A stretch of 28,042 bases of DNA, from positions 1-28,042 of IMG/VR virus record IMGVR_UViG_3300036398_001779. One strand, written 5' to 3'. A program made the position numbers and the translations under genes. Below, in pieces: positions 16,701 through 24,425 of this stretch. This DNA is from a virus. The notes below the pieces were generated by a model, which did no database searches, was not told the origin of the DNA, and saw nothing but the letters and a program-made list of their open reading frames with translations. Position 1 is the stretch's first letter. Each line of letters starts with the position of its first letter.

Positions 16701-19700
16701 TATTTGTTAGCCCGGTTGGAGAAGTTCCTCCGCCATTATTAAATATAACTTGACAACCTGTAGAGAAATTATGTGCTTTAGTAATAACTTCAGTGCTTGT
16801 ATTAATATCTGACGCTGCAAATGTTATATCTAAATTAACAGTGTTTGCACTTATTGTAAATGCACTACCAGTTCCAGCAGCTGTTATGTCTATAGTATTA
16901 GTTCCAGCTATAGCATCTGCAATAGTTGTGTGGAGGGCAATTGTTGAAGAAGATGCAGCACGGACAAAGTAAGTAGTTCCTTCAACTAAAGGTGCAGGAG
17001 CTGTTCCACCACCAGCAGAAAAGACAACTGCTTGTCCTGTAGGAAGTGTATGAGCCTTGCCAATCACGTTGGTTGATGTGTTTACATCAGCTGCTGCAAA
17101 TGTTAAAGTTCCATGAGTTTTTGTAGTGTTAGATGGGAATAGGCGGAATCTATCTCCCACCTTAAGAATTTTAGTAAACTGAGTACCAGTTCCTGTTACA
17201 AGAACAGAGCCAGAACCAATAGTTACCGAGCCAGCACCAGTTACGTTTCCGTTAATTTGATCTGTAGTAAATTTGTGCCCGACACCTGTACCAAAATCAG
17301 CTACAGTAACAACAACACCTGTTGCTGCGTTTGCTGCAGATGATGCAAGACGTAAGTAATCTCTGTTAATAGCAACTACAAAGTAATCTGTTAAATCTGT
17401 TAGACCAGAGATAGCTGTTGCTGCGTCACCTTTATCATATAAAACTTTTGTTCCAGTTATAAATCCATGAGAAGGTATAAAGAAAGCGTTTTGAACAATA
17501 TCAATTGAAGTTCTTGGATTAAATATTTTTTCAATTTCTGGAACTTGACCTTGTGCTGTAACTGTAAATGTATTTGGTGCACCGCCAGGCAAGCTTGTAA
17601 TATTGTAAATACCGTCTGGAGTCTTTGATAAAGATTGTAAACTATGTCGTCCAACACCAGCTGGAGTGTCTGTAATATTTACTGCAGTTCCAGCTACAGC
17701 ATTTTCTGGTGTAGTTGCAAGTTTAATATTATCTCCATCTACGAAGATAATGTAATAAGGAGTTGCAGTTGTTAAACCGTTAACTACAGTCTGACCCTTT
17801 GCATCATAGAGAACCAACTCGCCTTGTAAAAATCCATGACTTGGGAGAGTAATTGTATCGGTTGCATAGTCAAGTGCAGTAATTAAAAGTTGCTGAGTTC
17901 CAGTTCCCGCACCAGTAATATTAGCAAAAGTTGTAAGTGCAGTCGTTGTAGCAAGTCTTACAATACTGTTATCAACTTTTTTAATATAATAAGTACTATT
18001 GTTAGTTAAACCAGGAATTGTAGTTCCACCGTTATTTGAATAACGAACAGTTTGACCATCAACTAATCCATGGTTTGCAATGTAAAGACTATCTTCAGCA
18101 ATATTGACTGTTGAAAATATAAAGCTATGTGATGTTCCAGTTCCTGCTGCAGTAAGATTAATATATGTAACAGAATTAAGAGCAAGTTTTAATCTAATTC
18201 TGTTTGAATCAATTACTTCTTGTACATAGTATGTAGACCCATTAACGAGTGGCGCAATTGCAGTACCGCCACCAGTGCTGTAAATCAAAGGTTGATCTAC
18301 CTGAAAACCGTGGCTACTAATTGTTAAAGTGTCTTCAATAATATTGGCGACAACTCGACTAATAGTAGAACTTGTTACTGTCTCTCTTGTAGAAGGAGTA
18401 GTTAAATTAATTGTTGTAAATGTTGGGCTAGGAGTACTGCTTAACCGATATGTAAAAGTATTTACAGTATTTATATAATATGTAGTTCCATTTGTAATAC
18501 CTACAGGTGCTGTACCATTAAAGTTTGTAATAACAGCTTCGCCATTTACTAAATTATGAACTGTAGGAGAATGGATTAAATCATTTTGTGAATCAAAATT
18601 AATTGGGACAAATGCATGATATGAACTACCAGCGGAAGCAATACTAATTTTATTAGTTCCATTTTCTGAATCTAAAGCTGTTGGGTAAACCTCATTACCA
18701 GTTGTAAATGTAGAAACAATAGTCATTACAACAGATCCTTGTCCATTGTTGAATGATCCAATATTTGTTATTGCAGCACCATTAAATGTGCTTTGTCCGT
18801 CAAATAAACCTGTAGATGTTCCTACGTTAGTAGCTGTAGCAGCAATAAATGAACCGCCTCCTCCTCCTGATCTTTGAGAAGTATTTGTTCTAGCTCCAGC
18901 ACCACCTGAATAACCGCCTCCTCCTCCTGATTGCTGTCTATCCTGCTGCTCACCAGAACCACCGCCACCAAAACCACCAAAACCACCTGCTCTACCAGAA
19001 GTAGATGCAAGAAGTCCGTCGTTAAAAGCTCCTCCACCAGTTTCTCCTACTGGGCCATTCTCACCTCTAGCTAAGAAACCACCTCCACCTGGAGAAAATC
19101 CACCTATAGATCTTCCTCCAAATGTTGCTAATCCTCCCAACCCTCCAGTCTGAGATGCACCTCCAACAGTAGTAAGAGAACCGTTAAGACCGTTAGAACC
19201 ATTTGAGTCTGCTGACCCTCCACCAGCTACGAATAAAGGTTGGTTTGTAGATTTACGAACAACAAAAGTTCCACCACCTGAACCACCAACAAGGTTACTA
19301 GTATTTGGAGCCGCTCCTCTTTGCCCCACAACAATAGTAATAATTTCTCCCTTAGTTAAAACTACTCTTCCCGATACAGTTGCACCATTTCCAGCTGTGC
19401 CACCACCACTTCCTTCATACCCTGCAGCACCGCTTACTGTAAACCCATAAATACCTGATACAGGAACTGTCCAATCTTGGTAACCTGTGTAAGCACCTTC
19501 GTTAATGTATGTTGCAGCCCAAGCTGCGGCGCTGTATGCCGAGTTCATTTGATTTTTAGTAGGACCTACTCGTCCCGTAAGACCACAAGTAGTAAATGTA
19601 TGTGTGTTTGAAGCAACCGTATATAAAGCTTGAGATCCCGCAAAACTAGAAGCAGATACGTTCTTTAAGAAATATGTATTACCAGAAGTTAAGCCTGTCA

Positions 19701-20097
19701 ATGGAGTAGAATTTGTATAATATTTTACAGCTTGATTACTTGCTGTTGAAGCATCTATATTTAACTTAGTGTCATAAACTACAGGAGTATCAAAAGTAAC
19801 AGCTCCTGCAGTAACCGAGGTTATATTTATTACAGATGAATTAGATGATGAAGTTAATTCAAGTGTTTTTGTGTCTACAATATTTGCAAAAACAAGATCT
19901 CCTGATGTGATTCCACCAAAAGAACCAACACCACTTCTATAAATAAAACCAGTTCCATCTGTTAATGCAGCTGGAATATCAGTCTGAGGCTGACCACTTA
20001 GGGCTTTAAAATATATATAATTATCATCTATATTTACATTTGTTTTTTCAAAGGAGTGAGTTCCGTTAGCACCTACTGCTGTAATATTTATGGCCAT
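13735..20097 (-). CDS. Giant modular tail/adhesion structural protein (2120 aa)
   Basis: The longest gene here, with AAAGGAG before the ATG. Three kinds of region are visible. About residues 200-460 are a Gly-rich domain (many GGGG and GGSGGG runs) that starts WTVPVSGIYGF. From there to ~1300, plus copies near 1585 and 1830, a ~75-residue module recurs: HGF..G..V.Y, then GLTNGTTYYI or PLVEGTTYFV, then RLA or LHT, ending TAAGTG; I count about eleven copies, one of them N-terminal. A conserved core near 1300-1360 contains RPFDGGVEMSVG and RQTRKYFRYQSGKG, as in large virion structural proteins of aquatic phages. The C-terminal ~160 residues lack the module. This is likely a baseplate or long tail-fibre component, exposed to the host. 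Exact position in the virion is not known. Confidence 0.88.
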   Translation of the reverse strand: MAINITAVGANGTHSFEKTNVNIDDNYIYFKALSGQPQTDIPAALTDGTGFIYRSGVGSFGGITSGDLVFANIVDTKTLELTSSSNSSVINITSVTAGAVTFDTPVVYDTKLNIDASTASNQAVKYYTNSTPLTGLTSGNTYFLKNVSASSFAGSQALYTVASNTHTFTTCGLTGRVGPTKNQMNSAYSAAAWAATYINEGAYTGYQDWTVPVSGIYGFTVSGAAGYEGSGGGTAGNGATVSGRVVLTKGEIITIVVGQRGAAPNTSNLVGGSGGGTFVVRKSTNQPLFVAGGGSADSNGSNGLNGSLTTVGGASQTGGLGGLATFGGRSIGGFSPGGGGFLARGENGPVGETGGGAFNDGLLASTSGRAGGFGGFGGGGSGEQQDRQQSGGGGGYSGGAGARTNTSQRSGGGGGSFIAATATNVGTSTGLFDGQSTFNGAAITNIGSFNNGQGSVVMTIVSTFTTGNEVYPTALDSENGTNKISIASAGSSYHAFVPINFDSQNDLIHSPTVHNLVNGEAVITNFNGTAPVGITNGTTYYINTVNTFTYRLSSTPSPTFTTINLTTPSTRETVTSSTISRVVANIIEDTLTISSHGFQVDQPLIYSTGGGTAIAPLVNGSTYYVQEVIDSNRIRLKLALNSVTYINLTAAGTGTSHSFIFSTVNIAEDSLYIANHGLVDGQTVRYSNNGGTTIPGLTNNSTYYIKKVDNSIVRLATTTALTTFANITGAGTGTQQLLITALDYATDTITLPSHGFLQGELVLYDAKGQTVVNGLTTATPYYIIFVDGDNIKLATTPENAVAGTAVNITDTPAGVGRHSLQSLSKTPDGIYNITSLPGGAPNTFTVTAQGQVPEIEKIFNPRTSIDIVQNAFFIPSHGFITGTKVLYDKGDAATAISGLTDLTDYFVVAINRDYLRLASSAANAATGVVVTVADFGTGVGHKFTTDQINGNVTGAGSVTIGSGSVLVTGTGTQFTKILKVGDRFRLFPSNTTKTHGTLTFAAADVNTSTNVIGKAHTLPTGQAVVFSAGGGTAPAPLVEGTTYFVRAASSSTIALHTTIADAIAGTNTIDITAAGTGSAFTISANTVNLDITFAASDINTSTEVITKAHNFSTGCQVIFNNGGGTSPTGLTNNDSYFVRRTGATTLTLHPTEADANAGTNTVDITAAGTGLAFRLYADQTDFSAANVDTATNRITRTHNFETGDTVKFSANGGVSPSPLVDGYYYFVRKISDTQISLHGSAADATSNTSPADFSTTGTGSLFTLVKTTPVGPIIRRIAAIGSDTQISVDRPYAAAYTAVSYSYPTFIYVRPEGYSLHRPFDGGVEMSVGSGTSFGSIVRQTRKYFRYQSGKGLQTSCGINFKPSIDLESMIKFSDSVITCKTRRPHGLINDLFIVISEAKDSAGVTSTVYNGAFQVTVVDLTTFRISKAGGIPEARAYGFPQFYVREWSGGAVRTGMYDFQNGMFFEFDGQEIYCVRRSSTQQIGGTAAALQGNEVIFGTGTSFQAQLDVGDFIVMRGQSYRVTQIDSETRMSVRPEYKGSSGTEKEFNPATVVNTSTDIFTIVGHGLTDLLPVIYNSIDGEPIGGLVNGRTYYVSLINGNTFKLKSDPDAEGFVNLSSVGTTTIHSFTPAKSGIIITKTVDTKVPQANWSVDPCDGTGVTGYNLDLSRIQMAYIDYSWYGAGKIRYGFKTTDGQVQYVHEFVHNNNLFESYLRSGNMPARYEVVTYANPTYIPSLFHWGTSVMMDGRFDDDNAYLFTQNSQTLDVRGTTAKSFASTGINLTNDLMTVQTHGFRSGDILQFESIGSNGLRGSNAQNPPTRVVGSNTLANLTNGTRYKTIVNSANLLHLAPLSATISTGASFARTSNVMTVTTVASHNLTTGMYVGIYGVANTVLNGNQPSTSSTGVANGAFTVTVTGTNTFTYPSVGTNQTILAESGSIISEVLDFTGQGNTQFTYFLYPDGSLNNTSGPNYQPLISLRLSPSVSEGLTGKLGDRDVINRMQLRLSEVGISSDQLVDVKVLLNPRLNNLNFVGVDSPSLTQVVEHTAADTVSGGVQIYNFRGAVGTTVANVASLFEMSNSILGGDSIFPDGPDIITIAVARLSGNSTLTSAKLSWSEAQA

Positions 20098-20108
20098 TTA
20101 TTTCTCCT

Positions 20109-22532
20109 TTACCGTACCCATAGATAGCCTGGAAGTGTGTTAACAACATCGCTAGAGGACCATTGACCGTACCCAGCGGACCATGTGCGTGCTGCGTTAC
20201 CAGCTGCGCCGCCAAAACCAAATCCAGAGTCAGCTCCACCGTTTGTCGCGGCGCCAAAGGAGTGAGCGCCCTCATCCATCGGGCATCCTACCCAGGCACC
20301 AGCGCGACCAAGTGACGAAAGACCTGCGTTGTCTGTGGTTGAGTTAGCAGAGTTGTTTGCAAAGGAACCGATACCCCACTGTTGCAGGATATTTTCTGTT
20401 CCTGTTTGAAGCGGAAAGGCGGAGCCAGACTTCATTGGCATTGAGTTCATTGACACAGAAGTTCCAATTTGCGGATCAGTAGAGTTAGCAGGAATTGTGT
20501 TAAAACCGCCAGTGTAATTTCTTAAAGTACAAGCTTCAAACATTGTTCTGGCAGTTGAAAAGATCATGATTGGCGGGACGCGGTTTGCGGTCATTTCCAT
20601 CATTAGACGAGTGAATGGCACACGGTTCCATGCCGCGTACTTTGACCAGTTTCCACTTGTAAGATTCATGTCAGCTGCATTTTGCAAAGTTGAATTTGTC
20701 CAGAATGCGCTACCCGATGGCATGTCGCCACGGTTGTGCACCTTAAGAATCAGCTGCCAGTCTCCGCCGTCGATAAAGTTAAACTTAATGTATGTAAGGT
20801 ACGGGTTTCCTACTAAACCAGGATCTAAATAGTAAGCACCATTTGTTGTTACTCCTAAAGATCTTAAATCAGCAACACTGTTTGCTGCTTTTTCAGAAGC
20901 ACTTCCGTCTCTAATTATTGCTTTAGTTGCACTTAAAGTAAAATTATGAGCATCTGGTGTTTTTTCAACCCAATAATAATTTTGAGCGTTTGCGTCTGAA
21001 GTTACTCTTCCTCCTACTGGAAAATTATATTTCAGCATATCAAACTCTGCATACCCGTTATTTTGAATATGAAAATACTCTTTTGTAGTAGACACACCTA
21101 TTTTTTTAAAAGTTTGAGTGCCAGTTCCTCCACTAATTGAAGATACTAATGTTGTTCCGGGAGCTCCTGTAGGTAAAGTTCTTAATGTCATAGTGTAGTT
21201 AACTGATACACCTTGTTGAAACACTGAATCAATAAAATAAGTTTCTCCATTAGACAGCCCTGATGCAGCTGAACCTGTAGTGGAATATAAAACCATTGTT
21301 CCTGGATACCAACCTAAGTCTGCAACTCCAGAATTAGGAGATAAAACAACGTTAGAACCGCTATATGAAGATACAGTTGCAATATTTCCTAAATCGTTTG
21401 CACCATCAAATACTTTTGCAGCGTCAGAAACTAGCGATAAAGTAACTTGAGTATTGCTATTATCATTATTTCCAGCAAAAGTACGAGCTTGATTTGCAAG
21501 CTGGAATGTTCCAGACATAGATGAAACAATGTCAATAGCATCTCCATCTGGTACTTCACTTACTTGAAAAGTAGATTCACCTACAGGACTGTTAAGAGCA
21601 TTTGTTGTTTTTAAAAAAACTACACCACGAGGGTTTGTAGAAAAGTACCCTGAAGATGCTGGAACTGTTAAATTATAATAAAGAGCAGTTCCTAATGTTC
21701 TACTAGCAAAAGTTTCTGTTCCGTGGTTAACAGTAATTGTATTGTTAACTGTATTTACAGACGAAATTGTGCTGGTAGATCCACCGACAGTTGCACTGTT
21801 TGACCAGTCAATGTTAAAAGTTGAAAGGCTGTTAGATCCATCAAAAGTCTGTGCAGTTGCTGAGTTTGATGAATCAAAAGATTTTGCTGCAGTATTTGAA
21901 GCTTCAAACTCTTGAGAAATTGTAGAGTTAAGGTTTAAAAAATAGAAAGGGGTATTTAAACCAAAACCGTGTGTTGAGTCTGTTTTTACTGTAAGAGTAG
22001 AGGTTGCTTCTCCATCTGTAATAATACCTTCTGCATCTGCAATACGAATCTGTGAGCCTTGAAAAAACTCACCAGTGATAATAGATGTATAAAGATCTTC
22101 AATTGCATTGTTGCCTTGCTGAATATCTTTGCAAAGATATGTAAAAGTAGTTGTATTAGGGATAGAGTTAATAATATAAGATCCATTTGCAGTAACTGAT
22201 TTTGTTCCAGTTACGTTAATAGGAATACCTACAGCCAGTCCATGGTCTGTGGCTGTTACTACAGTAATTTCACGAGTGCCAGTGTTTGTTGCGATAGATG
22301 CAATACCTGGAATAGTGGTATCACCGCTCTTAGAAAAAAACGATGGGGTGTTATTAATAAGCTCAACTGTTTCCCACTTGGTAGGCTGAAGACCGTACTC
22401 AAAGTCCGTATCAATAAGGTTTTCAGGTTGCGAAATACGCAGTTTTGTTACTGGATCAATAAACTCTTTTGGAAAACGAATCTCTCCGCCTGTACCACTG
22501 GAGCCGCTGCTACCGCCTAAAAACCCTGGCAT
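20109..22532 (-). CDS. Large tail/baseplate-type structural protein (807 aa)
   Basis: An 807-aa protein. The flexible MPGFLGGSSGSSGTGGE start is followed by FPKEFIDPVTKLRISQPENLIDTDFEYGLQPTKWE in two parts, a beginning I associate with virion structural proteins of T4-like aquatic phages. The middle contains one copy of the GLSNGETYFID-type module found many times in the next gene and several repeats of the form SFDSSNSATAQTFDGSN. The last ~250 residues are compact, with NRGDMPSGSAFW, MEMTANRVPPIMIFS, and end in PGYLWVR. It is probably assembled together with the giant downstream protein. Neither signal peptide nor membrane helix is present. The family name is from pattern memory, so the role remains tentative while coding status is certain. 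Confidence 0.85.
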   Translation of the reverse strand: MPGFLGGSSGSSGTGGEIRFPKEFIDPVTKLRISQPENLIDTDFEYGLQPTKWETVELINNTPSFFSKSGDTTIPGIASIATNTGTREITVVTATDHGLAVGIPINVTGTKSVTANGSYIINSIPNTTTFTYLCKDIQQGNNAIEDLYTSIITGEFFQGSQIRIADAEGIITDGEATSTLTVKTDSTHGFGLNTPFYFLNLNSTISQEFEASNTAAKSFDSSNSATAQTFDGSNSLSTFNIDWSNSATVGGSTSTISSVNTVNNTITVNHGTETFASRTLGTALYYNLTVPASSGYFSTNPRGVVFLKTTNALNSPVGESTFQVSEVPDGDAIDIVSSMSGTFQLANQARTFAGNNDNSNTQVTLSLVSDAAKVFDGANDLGNIATVSSYSGSNVVLSPNSGVADLGWYPGTMVLYSTTGSAASGLSNGETYFIDSVFQQGVSVNYTMTLRTLPTGAPGTTLVSSISGGTGTQTFKKIGVSTTKEYFHIQNNGYAEFDMLKYNFPVGGRVTSDANAQNYYWVEKTPDAHNFTLSATKAIIRDGSASEKAANSVADLRSLGVTTNGAYYLDPGLVGNPYLTYIKFNFIDGGDWQLILKVHNRGDMPSGSAFWTNSTLQNAADMNLTSGNWSKYAAWNRVPFTRLMMEMTANRVPPIMIFSTARTMFEACTLRNYTGGFNTIPANSTDPQIGTSVSMNSMPMKSGSAFPLQTGTENILQQWGIGSFANNSANSTTDNAGLSSLGRAGAWVGCPMDEGAHSFGAATNGGADSGFGFGGAAGNAARTWSAGYGQWSSSDVVNTLPGYLWVR

Positions 22533-22609
22533 TAGTTAGCACCTCTCTTTAGCTTAAAGATATTTGTCAATAGAATAACAGTTTTTACGCACACTGATTT
22601 TGGATTCAT
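22532..22609 (-). CDS. Possible 25-aa leader peptide before the 807-aa structural gene
   Basis: In the 81-bp gap upstream of the structural gene, an ATG opens 25 codons and stops with TAA sharing one base with the next ATG (TAATG). An AGGTG lies about 10 nt before it. The peptide is basic with a hydrophobic centre (VKTVILLTNIF). The junction mimics the real overlap at 12095, but the length is small and chance is possible. TTGACA at 22565-22570 (minus strand) is the only other notable string here. Confidence 0.3.
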   Translation of the reverse strand: MNPKSVCVKTVILLTNIFKLKRGAN

Positions 22610-22613
22610 TTAA

Positions 22614-23264
22614 TTATACACCTAACCACCAAGACATAGATGTAGAAAAAGAGCCTTGTGGTCCCGTTGGACCACTTGGTCCTGTCGCTCCACCTTGAGT
22701 TTCAATAAAAACACCATTGTTATATACATAAGTTTTTGCTGTATTTGTATCAAACCAAGCATCACCATTTGTTGAAGTTTCAATATTTGGTTGTGTAGAA
22801 CTTGCAGTAAATTTACCGACACCACCAGTTGGTCCCGTAGGTCCTTGAACTGTAGAAGTTGGTCCTGTAGGGCCTGTAAAACCAGTTAAGCCTCTAGGAC
22901 CCGTTGGGCCTTGAGGTCCTGTTACAGTACTTGCAGCCCCTGTAGCTCCTGTCGGCCCAGTAGGTCCTGGATCACCAATCTCTCCTTGAGGGCCAACTAT
23001 GCCTTGAGCACCCGTAGGTCCTGTAGGTCCTTGAGGTCCAGCTACATCTGATACAGCACCCGTTGGACCGACATTACCAGTTGGTCCTGTTATACCTTGC
23101 TCACCTTGTGGACCCGTAGGGCCTTGAATGCCTTGAGGACCTTGAGGTCCTGTAGGTGCAACACGAAGTGCTTCCCAATAAACCCCAGTATAAACCCAAG
23201 ATTGACCGCCAACGGTAAATACTTCGTCAACTGCCGCTGGTTCAGGAAAATTAATAGCTACCAT
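22614..23264 (-). CDS. Short collagen-like fibre protein
   Basis: A 216-aa fibre. The N-terminal 38 residues ([20 protein letters not shown]) are a diverged form of the [14 protein letters not shown] module of two fibres upstream, followed by [10 protein letters not shown]. The Gly-X-Y stalk uses GPQ and GPT triplets. A linker with [18 protein letters not shown] interrupts it, as in the 625-aa fibre. The end is a brief [12 protein letters not shown] without a globular tip, so it may join another protein through this Trp-rich tail. AGAGGACG precedes the ATG. The absence of a C-terminal domain is the main oddity relative to its paralogues. Confidence 0.88.
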   Translation of the reverse strand: MVAINFPEPAAVDEVFTVGGQSWVYTGVYWEALRVAPTGPQGPQGIQGPTGPQGEQGITGPTGNVGPTGAVSDVAGPQGPTGPTGAQGIVGPQGEIGDPGPTGPTGATGAASTVTGPQGPTGPRGLTGFTGPTGPTSTVQGPTGPTGGVGKFTASSTQPNIETSTNGDAWFDTNTAKTYVYNNGVFIETQGGATGPSGPTGPQGSFSTSMSWWLGV

Positions 23265-23297
23265 TTGGTCCGTCCTCTCTTTCTTTGGTTTATATGT

Positions 23298-23306
23298 ATT
23301 TTATCA
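23298..23306 (-). promoter_or_regulatory. Possible extended -10 promoter before the short collagen gene
   Basis: On the minus strand the gap reads TGATAAAAT, i.e. a TGN extension plus TAAAAT, about 30 nt before the ATG at 23264. No -35 hexamer is evident. It could allow separate expression of the downstream fibre genes; AT-richness makes chance matches common. Confidence 0.25.
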
Positions 23307-23310
23307 GTGA

Positions 23311-23493
23311 TTAAATTTGTGGTTCTTCTACGCCAGAATTTTTCATACCAACGTAAGCCTGAGCCCAATTAGCTGCTGAAGCAGAAGATTCCCAAGGTCC
23401 ACTCTCATCAATAACATTGTCTCCGTAAAGAATCTGTACTAAAGGTCCATTTTCAGCAAAAGGACCGCTTTCGATAAGTAAATATGAAAACAC
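23311..23493 (-). CDS. 60-aa protein with GPF/GP-W elements
   Basis: GTG start at 23493, with AAAGGAG overlapping the stop of the beta-propeller gene. The protein holds two or three related bits: SGPFAENGPL, ESGPWESSAS, and a final AANWAQAYVGM. It may be a truncated or repeat-derived fibre-associated peptide. No family recognised. It is kept because of its good ribosome-binding site and tight spacing to both neighbours. Confidence 0.65.
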   Translation of the reverse strand: MFSYLLIESGPFAENGPLVQILYGDNVIDESGPWESSASAANWAQAYVGMKNSGVEEPQI

Positions 23494-23506
23494 TGTATAT
23501 TCTCCT

Positions 23507-24424
23507 TTATACCGAGTAGGTTATTTTTCCAGCTGCGCCAACAGCTAAGCCGTTATTGTTGTCAAGAAATACACCATTGATAGTTGATGTGCCAAAACCA
23601 CTAGTTCTTTGAATCCAAGTAACTCCATCAAAAGAGGTTGCTAGTTTACCGCTTGCTCCTCCAGCAATATAAGTTCCATCTGGAGATATGCTTATAGATC
23701 TAACGGTAGAAGCTCCAAATGTGCTTGTAGGAAACGACTGAGTCCATGTAGTTCCATTATTTGAAAATGCAAATTTACCAGCTTCACCACAAGCAAAGAA
23801 TCTTCCTCCTGCAGTAGCTGTGACTGCAAAAATACTGCTTGTTCCAAAACTAGAAGTTCTTTGAGTCCAAGTAGTTCCGTTTGTTGAAGTGGCAAGTTTT
23901 CCATCATATCCAACAGCTACAATAGTGCTGTTAGACGCCCAAAGGCCATTTATGTAAGTTGTTCCAAAAGAAGAAGCTCTTAAAACCCAGCTAATACCAT
24001 CTACAGAGGTTGCTAACTTTCCAGAACCTCCAGCTGCTATCCATAAAGATGCACTAGGAGAGTATGTAATTGCAAGAATCGGTGTTGCGCCAAAACCAGA
24101 AGAACGAGCTGTCCAATTTATGCCGTCTGGGGACGTAGAAATTTTTCCAGAGCTTCCACCAGCAACATACTGATTATTTCCATAAGCCACAGCAAAAACA
24201 CTGTTTTCTCCAAAGTTACTTTCTCTTTGAACCCAATTTTGTGTGTCACCAGAGGTAGCAATTTTTCCATTATTTCCAACAGCAACATATCGATCTAATG
24301 ATTCGTTGTAGTTTATTGCATTTATGTTTGATAAAGCAAAACTACTATCTGTAACTAAAGCCCATGTGACTGGAGTAAAAGGAAAAGCTAAAGTAGCGTG
24401 CATAGCGTGAACTGATATCAGCAC
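23507..24424 (-). CDS. Seven-bladed beta-propeller protein
   Basis: A 305-aa protein built from seven copies of a ~41-residue unit with the core GKLATS.DG..W..R.SSFG (for example SGKISTSPDGINW, SGKLATSVDGISW, DGKLATSTNGTTW). The last copy stops at GKITYSV, and the missing strands are supplied by the N-terminal VTWALVTDSSF, the usual closure of a propeller ring. The unit resembles BNR/YCF48-type blades. Such propellers bind sugars or proteins, so a receptor-binding or host-surface role at the tail is plausible; the sialidase Asp-box is not clear enough to claim catalysis. GTG at 24424 lies two bases after the upstream stop and lacks a Shine-Dalgarno, so re-initiation is likely; an ATG seven codons later is an alternative. 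Confidence 0.88.
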   Translation of the reverse strand: MLISVHAMHATLAFPFTPVTWALVTDSSFALSNINAINYNESLDRYVAVGNNGKIATSGDTQNWVQRESNFGENSVFAVAYGNNQYVAGGSSGKISTSPDGINWTARSSGFGATPILAITYSPSASLWIAAGGSGKLATSVDGISWVLRASSFGTTYINGLWASNSTIVAVGYDGKLATSTNGTTWTQRTSSFGTSSIFAVTATAGGRFFACGEAGKFAFSNNGTTWTQSFPTSTFGASTVRSISISPDGTYIAGGASGKLATSFDGVTWIQRTSGFGTSTINGVFLDNNNGLAVGAAGKITYSV

Positions 24425-24425
24425 A

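Noticed and set aside
23507-24424. Sialidase activity for the propeller
   Set aside because: The blades resemble BNR-type repeats but the catalytic Arg triad and a clear Asp-box set cannot be seen, so only a propeller fold is claimed.
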